Origin: Pedobacter lusitanus
GTDB lineage: Bacteria; Bacteroidota; Bacteroidia; Sphingobacteriales; Sphingobacteriaceae
Assembly: GCF_040026395.1 (NCBI RefSeq)
Contig: NZ_CP157278.1
Location: 930,001 to 994,000, forward strand
Direction: 5' to 3'
Length of the DNA: 64,000 bases
Shown here: positions 53,432 through 63,441 of the stretch, in pieces
How the letters are laid out: the number at the start of each line of letters is the position of its first letter
How positions within the stretch are numbered: position 1 is the stretch's first letter
Notes under the pieces: generated by a model
What the model was told of the DNA's origin: nothing
Seen by the model: only the letters and a program-made list of their open reading frames with translations
Databases searched by the model: none
Position numbers and translations under genes: made by a program

Positions 53432-54346
53432 TTATTTATCTTTTTTAACTGTGACTTCTACACTCCATTCATGACCACTGGCAATATGATGGACTTCAGC
53501 AAAACTAGCCTGGTTTAAAGCAAAGGACAATTGCAGTAAGCTATTGAGATAGCTTAGGGGCTTTCCTTCGGCTACCGCCCCAAAAGTCTGGCTGTAAGGT
53601 GCATCTCCTTCATATATCTTTTTGCCCTGATGAAAGATCTTTAAATGAAGAACATCACCATATTTAATTTTAGCCTGTTTAATCAGTTCACTATCGATGT
53701 TAGTCCATATATTACCATATTGAACATCCAGTACTGAAATGTTGCCTTTCCATACTCCATTCTCAAGTGTAGCTTTCTGATAGGGAATCTCAACTACCTG
53801 TTTAGGTAATTCAGCACCCACCTGTTCATAGGTAATGATACCAGCGGCTAATCTTGCACCGGTGTAGGAATAGACATCACGGCCATGGAAAGTATATGAC
53901 TTTTCAGAATCCTTTCGTCTGTTGGTTACTTCATCAATCTGGCGCAAGGCAGCAATACCCAGTGACTGAGCTACCAATGTCAGGGTACCATTATCGGGAG
54001 TAACAATAAACTGCCCGGTTTTGGTTTTCAGTACTACAGATTTTCTGGAAGTCCCAACTCCGGGATCTACCACTGAAACAAATACTGTCCCTGCAGGATA
54101 ATAAGGTACGGTCTGAACCAGACGGTAAGCTGCTTCCCAGATATTATAAGCAGGAATTTCATGTGTAAGATCAAATATTTTAAGATCTGGCGAAACGCCA
54201 ATGGCCACCCCCTTCATGGCAGATACGGCTCCATCTTTTAATCCGAAATCTGACTGTAAGACAAGAATCTTGTTCTGAGCATAAGCCAGATGAGTAATTA
54301 ACAGCAGGAAAATTAAGCTGAAATTGCGTTTTACAGAGATGATCAT
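53432..54346 (-). CDS. Exported SAM hydroxide adenosyltransferase (DUF62 family)
   Basis: 304 aa of the SAM hydrolase / fluorinase-like DUF62 family, which splits S-adenosylmethionine into adenosine and methionine using water-derived hydroxide. Family motifs: LQSDFGLKDGAVSAMKGV, DLTHEIPAYNIWEAAYRL, FVSVVDPGVGTSRKSV, and TPDNGTLTLVAQ. The chlorinase/fluorinase insertion is not apparent. A signal peptide (FSLIFLLLITHLAYAQ) directs it out of the cytoplasm, where SAM is not expected. The export signal is the odd feature; scavenging extracellular SAM is one explanation. Confidence 0.88.
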   Translation of the reverse strand: MIISVKRNFSLIFLLLITHLAYAQNKILVLQSDFGLKDGAVSAMKGVAIGVSPDLKIFDLTHEIPAYNIWEAAYRLVQTVPYYPAGTVFVSVVDPGVGTSRKSVVLKTKTGQFIVTPDNGTLTLVAQSLGIAALRQIDEVTNRRKDSEKSYTFHGRDVYSYTGARLAAGIITYEQVGAELPKQVVEIPYQKATLENGVWKGNISVLDVQYGNIWTNIDSELIKQAKIKYGDVLHLKIFHQGKKIYEGDAPYSQTFGAVAEGKPLSYLNSLLQLSFALNQASFAEVHHIASGHEWSVEVTVKKDK

Positions 54347-54451
54347 AAGGTTGAAATTAAAGAAGCAAATCTAGCAGAATACGCCAGGTTTGCAACAAAA
54401 AAATCACCTTATGATATTTATAATCAGCTGATTCAATTCTATAGCTGGTCT

Positions 54452-57400
54452 TTATTTTACAAATTTAGCTGGTGACCCTGCCCATTGTGTCCGGCTCGGA
54501 ATAGTCTCCCCTTTCATCACTAATGACAATGCCTGTAAGGTAGCTCCTTCTTCAATCGTGGAATCATATAAAACTACGCTCATCGCGCCTATATTACAAT
54601 TATTGCCGATATGTAAATGGGCCATCTTCATGACACGGTCTTCAAACAGGTGGGTCTGAATAGTACACATATGATTGATAGCTACGTGATCGCCAATATG
54701 GACCAGGTCAAATTCTGTGATTTCACTGGTATCCATATAAACGTCTTTCCCGATATCACAACCCATCATCCTGAAAAATATGGGTGCAAATGGTGTTCCC
54801 AGCAAAGTATTGACCAGTAAAGGATAAACCATATTTTCACACAGGGAGTTAACGAGTTCATTTTTCCAGACAAACATGCTCCATAATGGTTTATTGGCCG
54901 GTTTATAGGTACCTATGAGTATCTTTTTAAACAACACCGTAATTAACGCAGAAACGGCAATCAGTGCGATTAGTAAAATCGGCGCCAGACAAAGTGTATA
55001 AACCAGATGTCTGCCGGAATGATCATAATAGTTATCAATCTGATCATAAAATATCATTAAGATAACCGAAGTAATTGCATAGGGCAGCGTGATCTTAAAA
55101 AGTTCAATGAGGCCGCGCTGGAAGTATAATTTATTGGTTGGCCTGAAAGTCAGGTCATCAGAGAATTTAACACTTTCCTGTCTTTTAGGCAGATACATTG
55201 GGGGTGCACCAAGCCATGAAGAGTCATTGATATATTTACGTTCTATATTGGCCGGCGGTGTAGACAACACGCCAATCAGACAATTACTGCCAATGGTATC
55301 ACCGGAAGAAATTACAGCACTGTTTCCAATAAATGTCTTATTGCCAATAGTGATACGGCGCAGATACATGGTTCCCTGATGCACTTCCGGAGAGCCTAAA
55401 CTCACAGAGTCTGCAAGAAAACTTCCCGCACCTATTTTAACCAGATCTGTTGTAATCTGATTCACTGTAGATATTTCTGTGGCCTTGCCGATCCGGGTTC
55501 CCATCAGTCTTAACCACGAAGACAGATAGATAGTGGCATAAACAGACCTGAAATACGTTAAACTCATATTCATTAATGAGTCTACTGCCCATTTCCTGAT
55601 ATACTTGAAACTGTAAACACTAAAAGGTTCTTCTTTTAATTTGCCTATAATGAGCCACTTAAACAGCGCCACTGATGCACAGTAAATAATAATGTACATG
55701 GCTGAAATGGGTATGGAAAGTACCATTGCCCATCCCAGACCAAAGGATAAAATCACCTCGTAATAGATCACTATAAAAGGGATACTTAATCCAAATGGAA
55801 AAAGGAATACAAAACCCAGGGTTATCAGCAATGTGGATACATACAGTGCGAAATTCATAGGTTTATTCTGTCCGGAAAACTGCATAGCTTCCACAGCTTT
55901 ATTCGGGCCTGTATAAACTGCCGGTGTTCCTTTCCAGTAAGCTCCGGCACGGATCGTGGTATCGGGCTGCAGCTGAGATAGTTCACCTATGGCCGACCCG
56001 TTTTCCATTACAGCGCCACATGAAATAACCGAACGGGTGCCCACAAAACAATTCTCCCCTATAGTCAGTCCCCCGATGATCAAAGCTCCGTCTTCAATCT
56101 TATAGCCTAACAAATGAGACTCTTTTGAAATACTTGAACCGTCCCCTATGCTAACCAGATCAAATACTCTGATTCGGTCAGATCCAAGAAATACACGTTT
56201 GCCAATTTTTGCTCCCATCAGACTGAAATACCATTTCAGAAATGGTGTTCCACTCAGAATACCTATAGGACTGAGGTCGATGAGTTTCTTTACTATCCAG
56301 AAACGCAGAAAATACCAGCCCCAGAGTGGGTATCTGCCTGCTTTAAACTTTCCTATCAGTATCCATTTGGCCAGTATGGAAAGAATAATAATAGAGAAAA
56401 ATAAGGCAGAAAAACCGGTTACGCCATAAACCAGCAGATCATATACATTGGTAGCTGATCCAAAATGTCTGATTACAAAAGGCCCCATCAACCCCGCAGA
56501 ACCGATCATAAAAAAGATCAGTACACTGATTAACTGGAATCCTGAAGTTAATGCTTTAAGACCTGCGGACACTTTTAGCCTTGGGGTTGGTTTGGATTTT
56601 TCTCCGGGTAACTGCTCCTGTACATCTGCAAGATCACTGATCTTTGCAGCCAGCTTTTCCAATGTCCTGGAGGTATAAATATCCTGCACAGAAATCTGCG
56701 CCGCTGCTCCTGTTTTCCTTAATTCGGAAACCATCATAGAAGCAACCAGTGAATGTCCTCCCAGATCAAAGAAATCGTCGGTTACAGAAACTTCCTGCGG
56801 TTCAAAATATTTCTTCCATACCTCCAGCAGCATAATTTCTGTTGAAGTACGCGGAGCTACCAGCTTACGACCTTCAGATTTATATTTTTTTACAGGCTGT
56901 GGCAACAGCTTTCTATCTACTTTACCGCTGGCAAGCAAAGGAAAAGCATCCATCACAACAAATACAGCAGGAACCATATAGGGCGCCAGTCTGGACTTTA
57001 ATTGTGTTTTACAGGCTTCTTCATTAAAAGTATCTTTTTCTCCTTTCAGGATCAGATAAGCAACCAGTCTCTGCACTTTCTGCTCGTCTTCTTTCACGGT
57101 GACTACAGCATTTTTAATGCTATCTATCTGTAATAACTGTGATTCTATTTCAGATAGTTCAATTCTGTATCCTCTTAATTTGACCTGAAGATCGATACGT
57201 CCCAGAAACTCAATATTTCCATCTCCGTTAAAACGGGCCAGATCGCCACTTCGGTACAGACAGGAAGGTGTTCCTTCGGGAAGTGAAAAAGCAGGCTGAA
57301 TAAACTTTTCTGCTGTCAGCGCCGGCTGATGCAGGTAACCGATTGCCAGTCCGGGACCACCGATACAAAGTTCACCGGGTACTCCTATTGGAACGGGTAA

Positions 57401-58915
57401 AAGCTGCTCATCAAGTATATATGTAGTATAATTGACAGCTGGTTTTCCAATCGTTATTTTATATAAGGGATCAAAATCAGCGTAAGTCGCAATGACTGTC
57501 GCTTCTGTGGGTCCGTAAGTATTTACAATACGTAAACCGCTGCTATGCCATGGCAGCAATAGTTCATGCGGGCAATTTTCTCCTCCAAGAATCAACAGAC
57601 GCAATGATGGCAGAGGATACTGCATCATCGAAAGCATGGTTGGCACAGTAGAAAGTACAGTCAACCGGTGTTGAGCAATAAACTCACTCAGATCTGCTCC
57701 GGAATGCATTACTGCTTCTGAAACAGGAAACAATGTAGCTCCTGACCTGAAAGCAAGCCATATTTCTTCTAATGAGGCATCAAATGCTACAGAAAAAACC
57801 TGAGCCACTTTATCCTGGGGGCCCAGTTCAAATAACCGTTCCTCTCCTTTAACCAGATTACTTATAGAGGCATGGGAGATAATTACTCCTTTCGGCCTTC
57901 CTGTAGATCCGGAAGTATAAATCATATAGGCAGGATCAGCAACGGTCAGCGTAACCAATGGTGCGTCAGCCTGCTGCTGAACGGCAAAGGAACTGTCGTC
58001 TACAACAATAACTTCACAGGAAAGTTTAAATGATGCGGAACAAGCCGGATCACTCAATAGAAATTTAGCTCCGCAATCTTCCAGAATAAAACTCACCCTG
58101 TCTTCAGGATAGCCAATATCCAGAGGGACATAGGCTGCTCCTGCTTTGAGAATAGCCAGCATGGAAAGATAAACTTCAGGAGATCTTTTTAACAGGATAC
58201 CTACGAAATCACCTTTTTGTATCCCTTTGGCCAGTAAAACGGAGGCAAGCTGGTTGGCGGCAAGATCGAGTTCTTTATAACTAACCTGTCTGCCATTTGC
58301 ATATATAGCTGTATGCTGTGGAAAAAGCTGCGCAGTACGCTCAAACAAAGCATGTAACAACTCTGGTGTACCGGCTTCATTATCAACCAGACCATTATTA
58401 AAAATCTTCAGCTGTTCCTGCTCTGCTGCATCCATCAGACGGAGTGCTGCAATCAGTACGCCGGGATTTTCAGCTACCTGTTGTAATACATTGATAAAAT
58501 GGGGTACTGCACGTTTAAAACAGGCAGCATAAAATGCGGTATCTTTGCAGGTAAATACGGATGAAACAACATCACCGTCTTCAATACGGATAACAATCTT
58601 ATAATCATTAGCCTGATCGTCACTTTTCCAGACAATATTTAAAGAAAAATCTTCACTGGAACTGGTATAATAAGGATCAATACTGTGGGCAATTTTATCA
58701 CTTAGTTCACTGAACTTCATTTTTCCATCCAGCGGGTACTCCAATCCAAGTGGTGGTAACAGAGTTCCGGATTGCTGGCCTTCATCAAAGCTTATTTCAA
58801 TCTTTACCACATCGTTCAGATAGGCCTGATATTTATTCAACAGCACATAAACAGCTCCCGTAACAGCACTTAATAAGTTTAAAGTTTGTTTAGACGGCCC
58901 GGTTAATTCATTCAT
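54452..58915 (-). CDS. Pls/PosA family non-ribosomal peptide synthetase
   Basis: 1487 aa single-module synthetase with a membrane-embedded C-terminal half. A condensation-like remnant (about 1-160) comes first. The adenylation domain (about 180-600) carries YTSGSTGRPKGVIISH, the FDASLEEIW core A4, NTYGPTEATVIATY and YRSGDLARFNGDGNIEFLGR. A carrier domain with the phosphopantetheine Ser722 is in DDFFDLGGHSLVASMM. Then come about six membrane helices and left-handed beta-helix (hexapeptide) repeats in three blocks (IGDGSSISKESHLLGYKIEDG; IGSNCLIGVLS; HIGDHVAINHMCTIQTH). The same layout occurs in epsilon-poly-L-lysine synthetase. The amino acid used cannot be decided from the visible code. It stands alone, with no tailoring genes. 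Confidence 0.9.
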   Translation of the reverse strand: MNELTGPSKQTLNLLSAVTGAVYVLLNKYQAYLNDVVKIEISFDEGQQSGTLLPPLGLEYPLDGKMKFSELSDKIAHSIDPYYTSSSEDFSLNIVWKSDDQANDYKIVIRIEDGDVVSSVFTCKDTAFYAACFKRAVPHFINVLQQVAENPGVLIAALRLMDAAEQEQLKIFNNGLVDNEAGTPELLHALFERTAQLFPQHTAIYANGRQVSYKELDLAANQLASVLLAKGIQKGDFVGILLKRSPEVYLSMLAILKAGAAYVPLDIGYPEDRVSFILEDCGAKFLLSDPACSASFKLSCEVIVVDDSSFAVQQQADAPLVTLTVADPAYMIYTSGSTGRPKGVIISHASISNLVKGEERLFELGPQDKVAQVFSVAFDASLEEIWLAFRSGATLFPVSEAVMHSGADLSEFIAQHRLTVLSTVPTMLSMMQYPLPSLRLLILGGENCPHELLLPWHSSGLRIVNTYGPTEATVIATYADFDPLYKITIGKPAVNYTTYILDEQLLPVPIGVPGELCIGGPGLAIGYLHQPALTAEKFIQPAFSLPEGTPSCLYRSGDLARFNGDGNIEFLGRIDLQVKLRGYRIELSEIESQLLQIDSIKNAVVTVKEDEQKVQRLVAYLILKGEKDTFNEEACKTQLKSRLAPYMVPAVFVVMDAFPLLASGKVDRKLLPQPVKKYKSEGRKLVAPRTSTEIMLLEVWKKYFEPQEVSVTDDFFDLGGHSLVASMMVSELRKTGAAAQISVQDIYTSRTLEKLAAKISDLADVQEQLPGEKSKPTPRLKVSAGLKALTSGFQLISVLIFFMIGSAGLMGPFVIRHFGSATNVYDLLVYGVTGFSALFFSIIILSILAKWILIGKFKAGRYPLWGWYFLRFWIVKKLIDLSPIGILSGTPFLKWYFSLMGAKIGKRVFLGSDRIRVFDLVSIGDGSSISKESHLLGYKIEDGALIIGGLTIGENCFVGTRSVISCGAVMENGSAIGELSQLQPDTTIRAGAYWKGTPAVYTGPNKAVEAMQFSGQNKPMNFALYVSTLLITLGFVFLFPFGLSIPFIVIYYEVILSFGLGWAMVLSIPISAMYIIIYCASVALFKWLIIGKLKEEPFSVYSFKYIRKWAVDSLMNMSLTYFRSVYATIYLSSWLRLMGTRIGKATEISTVNQITTDLVKIGAGSFLADSVSLGSPEVHQGTMYLRRITIGNKTFIGNSAVISSGDTIGSNCLIGVLSTPPANIERKYINDSSWLGAPPMYLPKRQESVKFSDDLTFRPTNKLYFQRGLIELFKITLPYAITSVILMIFYDQIDNYYDHSGRHLVYTLCLAPILLIALIAVSALITVLFKKILIGTYKPANKPLWSMFVWKNELVNSLCENMVYPLLVNTLLGTPFAPIFFRMMGCDIGKDVYMDTSEITEFDLVHIGDHVAINHMCTIQTHLFEDRVMKMAHLHIGNNCNIGAMSVVLYDSTIEEGATLQALSLVMKGETIPSRTQWAGSPAKFVK

Positions 58916-59340
58916 TTTTGTAGCAGCGTATATTTTAAATCGTGGCTAAAATCAATTTACAATTCCCTTTTTTAAGGGATGTACAACTTAGCTTATTTTT
59001 TTCTCATTACCATAATCCCTTTTTAATTAAATGGGATCAATCATACCGGCCCCGTTGTTCTGGTTATTATTGCAGACAAAAACCAGTCCTAAAGCGTCTT
59101 ATAAATTCTTTTTACCTGATATCAGGACATATATTTTGCTATCTGGATTAAAGCGCGTGCAAAAATGGACAAAACAAATGATAAAATAACCGCAACAGAC
59201 CCCATCAAAACGTCGTTATGAGGCTAAAATTGTAACAATTTATAAACGGGTACCGGAGAAAACCGGCGCCGGTTCAAAAAATCAATATTCGTCTGTTAAT
59301 TCTTCATTTTTTTTAATTCCTTTGAATAAATTCTTTTCGC
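58916..59340. other. Intergenic region before the interrupted gene
   Basis: 425 bp between the NRPS start (minus) and a plus-strand remnant gene. It holds a 6-bp stem with T loop (TCCCTT at 58964-58969 with AAGGGA at 58974-58979) and a perfect 14-bp palindrome AACCGGCGCCGGTT (59261-59274). A 69-codon frame at 58942-59151 looks unlike a protein. It must contain the NRPS promoter. Confidence 0.4.
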
Positions 59341-59895
59341 ATGGAACTATTGCCAATTGGATCAATAACCGTATTTACCAATGTGAGTCACATTGAGTTA
59401 TATCTCGACGATCAGACTATTCAGCTGATTTCAGAAACTATCGTTTAACGGATCCGGAGGGATCTGAAAAAAAACTTCAGCGATCCCGAAGTTCAAATCA
59501 CAGCTTACCGGACAGAACGGGGTTGTATACTGACGTGGATTACACTTGCGGTTGTAGTAAAAGGCGTTCATAAATTTCTGACTGAATATGAAGGTTTACG
59601 GAAAGGGATCACTCTTTTTATAGATGATCTTAAAAATATATTCATCAGAGTAGACCGGAAAGTTAAAACGGATAATAGTAAACCCCGGGAATTAAAAGCT
59701 ACGCTTATTGACCGGATTCCAAAGGAGATAAAGGAACAGGTAAAGACTCCGGCAGGAAAACAGGTAATTACAGAAATTACCCATACAACTTATCACAAAA
59801 TCGCCATCATGCGTAATGACTTAAAAGAAGTTATAGAAATTGAATTCAAGGATCAAAAGATAATCAAAACCGACATTCCCCAAAAAAAGGATTAA
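59341..59895 (+). pseudogene. Gene interrupted by one in-frame stop codon, unknown family
   Basis: Read continuously in one frame, 35 codons from ATG (MELLPIGSITVFTNVSHI... to SETIV), then TAA at 59446-59448, then 148 further open codons (RIRRDLKKNFSDPEV... to IPQKKD) ending at 59895. An in-frame stop upstream and the absence of a later ATG near the break rule out a simple alternative start. A single substitution (for example CAA or AAA to TAA) would restore a 184-aa protein. The joined product has a beta-alpha N domain, a hydrophobic stretch (CILTWITLAVVVKGVHKFL) and a charged C-terminal domain. It may be a decayed gene, a sequencing error or a stop read-through. Confidence 0.6.
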
Positions 59896-59924
59896 ACTGT
59901 TTCTGATCTATAATTGATAAAACT

Positions 59925-60908
59925 TTATCTGATCGGATTTGCATTTACACCTTCAAATGTAATCTGCACAGGCTTAATCAGTCCGTTACGCTCAAAATCC
60001 ATCCGGTCAATACAGGTGACACGGTGATTCTGATCGGTCTCTCCTAAGGGTCTTCTGTGATAAATTATATAATAATCATTGGTTTTTGGATGTTTGACCA
60101 CAGAGTGATGACCTGCACCTGTAGCTATCTTGTGGTCTTGTTTTAAGATCTTACCAATTCTTTTAAATGGCCCCATAGGTGAATCAGCCATAGCATAAGC
60201 TACTGAGTAGTCAGGCCCTGTCCACCCTCCTTCAGACCACATAAAATAATATTTCCCTTCCCGTATAAACATATAAGGGCCTTCTACATACCCTTGCGGA
60301 GTGATTTCATGAAACAGTTTTTTATCTTCAAAGGGAACAAATCCGGTAAAATCTTCTTTCAGCTTTCCGATATTACAGTGTCCCCAGCCTCCGTATATCA
60401 AATAATATTGTCCGTCTTTATCTTTAAATATGAACTGATCTATAGGTTGTGCACCATTGTAGAATTTATCAACAAGTGGTTTGCCCAGATAGTCTTTGAA
60501 CGGACCTTCGGGTTTGTCTGCAACACCAATTCCTATTCCACCTGTTTCCTGATCATTTTGTATATCGTTTGCCCCAAATAAAAGATAATATTTATCGTCT
60601 TTTTTGATTACTGAAGGTGCCCAGACTGCTTTTTTAGCCCATTTGAAATCTGCAGTATCAATTATTCGCGGATGTTTTTCCCATTTCACCAGATCTGAGG
60701 ATGAAAATGCATCCATAAATACCTGTTCTTTATATAGAGCAGAATAGGTGGGATATACCCAGAACTTATTTTCAAAAACAGCACCTTCCGGGTCTGCATA
60801 CCATCCCTGAAAAATTGGATTACCAGAAGAAGTGACTGATGTTTTTTGCTGTGCAAACAGACCGGCTGCCAAAGCAGAGCAAGCCAGAAATATAAAAATA
60901 CGCTTCAT
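59925..60908 (-). CDS. GH43 family glycoside hydrolase, secreted
   Basis: 327 aa with signal peptide (MKRIFIFLACSALAAGLFAQ). A five-bladed beta-propeller of glycoside hydrolase family 43 is indicated by the catalytic base Asp in GWYADPEG, the pKa-modulating Asp in FDKDGQY-like blades (QFIFKDKDGQYYLIYGGWG), the acid Glu in YVEGPYMFIREGKYYFMWSEGG and HHSVVKHPKTNDYYIIYHRR. It should act on arabinan, xylan side chains or related galactans. No SusCD pair is beside it, so the target polysaccharide is not evident. Confidence 0.89.
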   Translation of the reverse strand: MKRIFIFLACSALAAGLFAQQKTSVTSSGNPIFQGWYADPEGAVFENKFWVYPTYSALYKEQVFMDAFSSSDLVKWEKHPRIIDTADFKWAKKAVWAPSVIKKDDKYYLLFGANDIQNDQETGGIGIGVADKPEGPFKDYLGKPLVDKFYNGAQPIDQFIFKDKDGQYYLIYGGWGHCNIGKLKEDFTGFVPFEDKKLFHEITPQGYVEGPYMFIREGKYYFMWSEGGWTGPDYSVAYAMADSPMGPFKRIGKILKQDHKIATGAGHHSVVKHPKTNDYYIIYHRRPLGETDQNHRVTCIDRMDFERNGLIKPVQITFEGVNANPIR

Positions 60909-61071
60909 TTGTTCTTGTTTTCTTTTCAGATTTATTGCTATCAGGAAATTGTAACTGGTTCAATTTAGGCAATAATACCTGCTAAATGTCTGTTACACAT
61001 CTTTTTTAAATCAAATTAAGGGGTTATATTTAAAAAATAGATTTTCGGCAAAAACCACCAAATATATAAAT

Positions 61072-61533
61072 ATGAAAAAGATAACCCCATTTTTATGGTT
61101 CAACGACAACCTTGAAGAGGCCATTCATTTCTATACTTCTATTTTTAATAATTCGGTCATTCAGAACATTTCGTATCAGGGCGAACCTGATGCTACTGGA
61201 AAAAGTAAAGTGATGTCTGCCACTTTTCATCTTGACGGACAGGATTTCATGGGTATGAACGGAGGTCCTCTTTTTTCTTTTACACCGGCAATTTCTCTGT
61301 TCGTGAATTGTCATTCACAGGAGGAAATAGATGGATTCTGGGAAAAACTATCAGAAGGCGGGGAAAAATCAAGATGCGGATGGCTTAAAGATAAGTTTGG
61401 CTTATCATGGCAGATCGTACCCTCCGATCTGGGCAAACTATTACGTCATCAGGATCCTGAGAAGGCTGCAAGAGTAATGGCGGCAATGCTGAAAATGGAT
61501 AAGCTGGATATGCAGGCACTCAGAGATGCTTAA
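61072..61533 (+). CDS. VOC family protein (PhnB-like)
   Basis: 153 aa vicinal oxygen chelate superfamily protein of the PhnB/3-demethylubiquinone methyltransferase-like group. It begins MKKITPFLWFNDNLEEAIHFYTSIF and has the ATFHLDGQDFMGMNGGP block, then GWLKDKFGLSWQIVPSDLGKLL, all typical of the family. Function in the cell is not established. It is divergent from the GH43 gene and followed by a terminator. Confidence 0.88.
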   Translation: MKKITPFLWFNDNLEEAIHFYTSIFNNSVIQNISYQGEPDATGKSKVMSATFHLDGQDFMGMNGGPLFSFTPAISLFVNCHSQEEIDGFWEKLSEGGEKSRCGWLKDKFGLSWQIVPSDLGKLLRHQDPEKAARVMAAMLKMDKLDMQALRDA

Positions 61534-61550
61534 TAATGAATTAAAGAAAC

Positions 61551-61602
61551 AGAAAAGGCAGCTTATTCTCCCGATAAAGAAGAAAAACTGCCTTTTCTTT
61601 TA
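61551..61602 (+). terminator. Terminator after the VOC gene
   Basis: AGAAAAGGCAG (61551-61561) pairs with CTGCCTTTTCT (61588-61598) around a 26-nt loop and is followed by TTT. It lies between the VOC gene and the convergent glycine betaine transporter operon. Confidence 0.75.
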
Positions 61603-61672
61603 GTGGGAATACCTGATTTGACTGATATTACCCGGCTATTTTTTGAGCTGACTCAAATTTGATTCTGCTCAG

Positions 61673-62542
61673 CTATTTTATAGAATCGCTTTTCAGAAAT
61701 GATCCCATACGAACAGAGAATTCATTATGAGCTGTCAACCATTTATCAATAGCAACTTTCTCATCATCCGCTCCTTTCAATGCCGCCATTAAAGATCCTA
61801 ACTGATCGTCATCCAGCTGAAAGTTTCTGAAAAATGAACTAACCTGTGGATTCAATTTTACAAATTCTTTATTGGCTACAGTCTGCAATGTCTCTACTTT
61901 TCCAAAAACACCTTTAGGATCATTTAAAAACTTCAGTTTATAAGTACTGAATATATAGTGAGGAGCCCATCCTGTAATAACTACTGGTTTTTTAGCGTCT
62001 ATACTTTTCTTTAAAATCGCCAGCATGGCTGCTTCACTTGCAGACTGCAATTCATATTTCAATTTATAGTCTTTAATTGCTAGTTCAGCTTTATTCATTA
62101 TTCCGGCACCAGCATCAATACCGATGATTTTACCTTCAAAAAGAGAAGTATTGGCATTCAGCTCATCAATACTGTTAACTTTTACATAATCAGGAACCAC
62201 CAGTCCTATACGGGCATTGGCATAGTTTGTACCTAAAACATCCAGTTTTGAACCAAACTTATCCATATATTCTTTATGGGTCACCGGCATCCATGCATCC
62301 ATAAATATATCTGCATCTCCGCCTGCTACTGCTGCAAAAACAGGTGCAACATCTGCATTTTTCAGTTCAACAGTATAACCTTCTTTTTCCAGTAATACTT
62401 TTGATAACTGAGTCATTGCAACTCCTTCTGCCCAGTTCACATAGGCTATAGTTACTTTTTTATGGCTATCAGCACCGCCACTGCAAGAGAACAGCGTTAC
62501 TGAGGTTAATGCTATTAATAATCCGCTAATTACTTTCTTCAT
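61673..62542 (-). CDS. Glycine betaine/proline ABC transporter substrate-binding lipoprotein
   Basis: 289 aa periplasmic binding lipoprotein (MKKVISGLLIALTSVTLFSC). The OpuAC/ProX fold is indicated by VTIAYVNWAEGVAMTQLSKVLLE and the aromatic-box residues typical of quaternary amine binding (DIFMDAWMPVTHKEY; VVITGWAPHYIFSTYKL). It is the last gene in an ATPase-permease-binding protein operon on the minus strand. Glycine betaine or choline-type osmolytes are the likely ligands. Confidence 0.93.
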   Translation of the reverse strand: MKKVISGLLIALTSVTLFSCSGGADSHKKVTIAYVNWAEGVAMTQLSKVLLEKEGYTVELKNADVAPVFAAVAGGDADIFMDAWMPVTHKEYMDKFGSKLDVLGTNYANARIGLVVPDYVKVNSIDELNANTSLFEGKIIGIDAGAGIMNKAELAIKDYKLKYELQSASEAAMLAILKKSIDAKKPVVITGWAPHYIFSTYKLKFLNDPKGVFGKVETLQTVANKEFVKLNPQVSSFFRNFQLDDDQLGSLMAALKGADDEKVAIDKWLTAHNEFSVRMGSFLKSDSIK

Positions 62543-62618
62543 CTGAATAAATTTAATTTTATGATCTATTATTATTTTATTACTTGTGTCCGGAACTACA
62601 ACATAGTTCCGCTATAAG

Positions 62619-63440
62619 CTATTTTTTCTTTTTTGCTCCAAAAGATTGTGTAATCCGGTCCAGGATAATTGCCAGAATCACCACTGCGATTCCACCTTCA
62701 AATCCCAACCCTATTTTCAGCTGTGTAATACCTTTTAACACAACTTCTCCAAGACCACCGGCAGCAATCATAGCCGATATAACAACCATGGACAATGCCA
62801 TCATAATTGTCTGATTCACACCAGCCAATATAGTTGGTAAGGCCAGAGGCAACTCTACTTTAAAAAGCAACTGTCCTGGTGTAGCACCAAATGAACGCGT
62901 AGCTTCCACAATCTCTTTTGGAACCTGGTTAATCCCCAGTGTAGTTAAACGAACTGCAGGTGGCATAGCAAATATGATTGTCGCAAATGCGCCCGGTACT
63001 TTCCCTAATCCAAAAAACAACACTGCTGGTATCAGGTAAACAAAAGCAGGCATAGTTTGCATCAAATCCAGTATGGGCCTGAGTATTTTCCCGGCAAAGG
63101 GATTTTTAGCTGCCCAGATTCCCAATGGTACACCCATTAACAGGGCAATAAAGGCAGAAGACAAAATCAACGCAAGTGTAGCCATGGTCTGTCCCCAGTA
63201 ACCCATTGACCAGATCAGAGTTAACCCCAAAATGGTAAAGATGGTTAATCCGAGGCCGGTACGTTTCCAGGCCAGAAAAGCAATCAATAGTATGATCACG
63301 TAAAACGGAGGGAACATCAGTACCCATTCCACAGCATCAACTACTGAAATCACAATGATCTTGATGATATTGAATAAGGCGCCAAAATTGCTGGTGAGCC
63401 AGTTTATAAATTCTTCTATATAAGGTCCTATATGTATCAT
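62619..63440 (-). CDS. Glycine betaine ABC transporter permease
   Basis: 273 aa inner-membrane permease of the OpuAB/ProW type. About six helices; the cytoplasmic EAA loop is visible as VPKEIVEATRSFGATPGQLLFKVELPLALPTILAGVNQT. The DLMQTMPAFVYLIPAVLFFGLGKVPG segment is typical of ProW. It follows the ATPase gene by one base and precedes the binding protein gene by 76 bp. The name opuAB/proW is not assigned because orthology is not resolved. Confidence 0.94.
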   Translation of the reverse strand: MIHIGPYIEEFINWLTSNFGALFNIIKIIVISVVDAVEWVLMFPPFYVIILLIAFLAWKRTGLGLTIFTILGLTLIWSMGYWGQTMATLALILSSAFIALLMGVPLGIWAAKNPFAGKILRPILDLMQTMPAFVYLIPAVLFFGLGKVPGAFATIIFAMPPAVRLTTLGINQVPKEIVEATRSFGATPGQLLFKVELPLALPTILAGVNQTIMMALSMVVISAMIAAGGLGEVVLKGITQLKIGLGFEGGIAVVILAIILDRITQSFGAKKKK

Positions 63441-63441
63441 A

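Noticed and set aside
58942..59151. 69-codon plus-strand frame
   Set aside because: Composition is not protein-like, no start context, and it overlaps the NRPS upstream region.
59261..59274. AACCGGCGCCGGTT palindrome as an operator or attachment site
   Set aside because: Only one copy was seen and there is no integrase or regulator nearby; kept only as a note in the intergenic entry.
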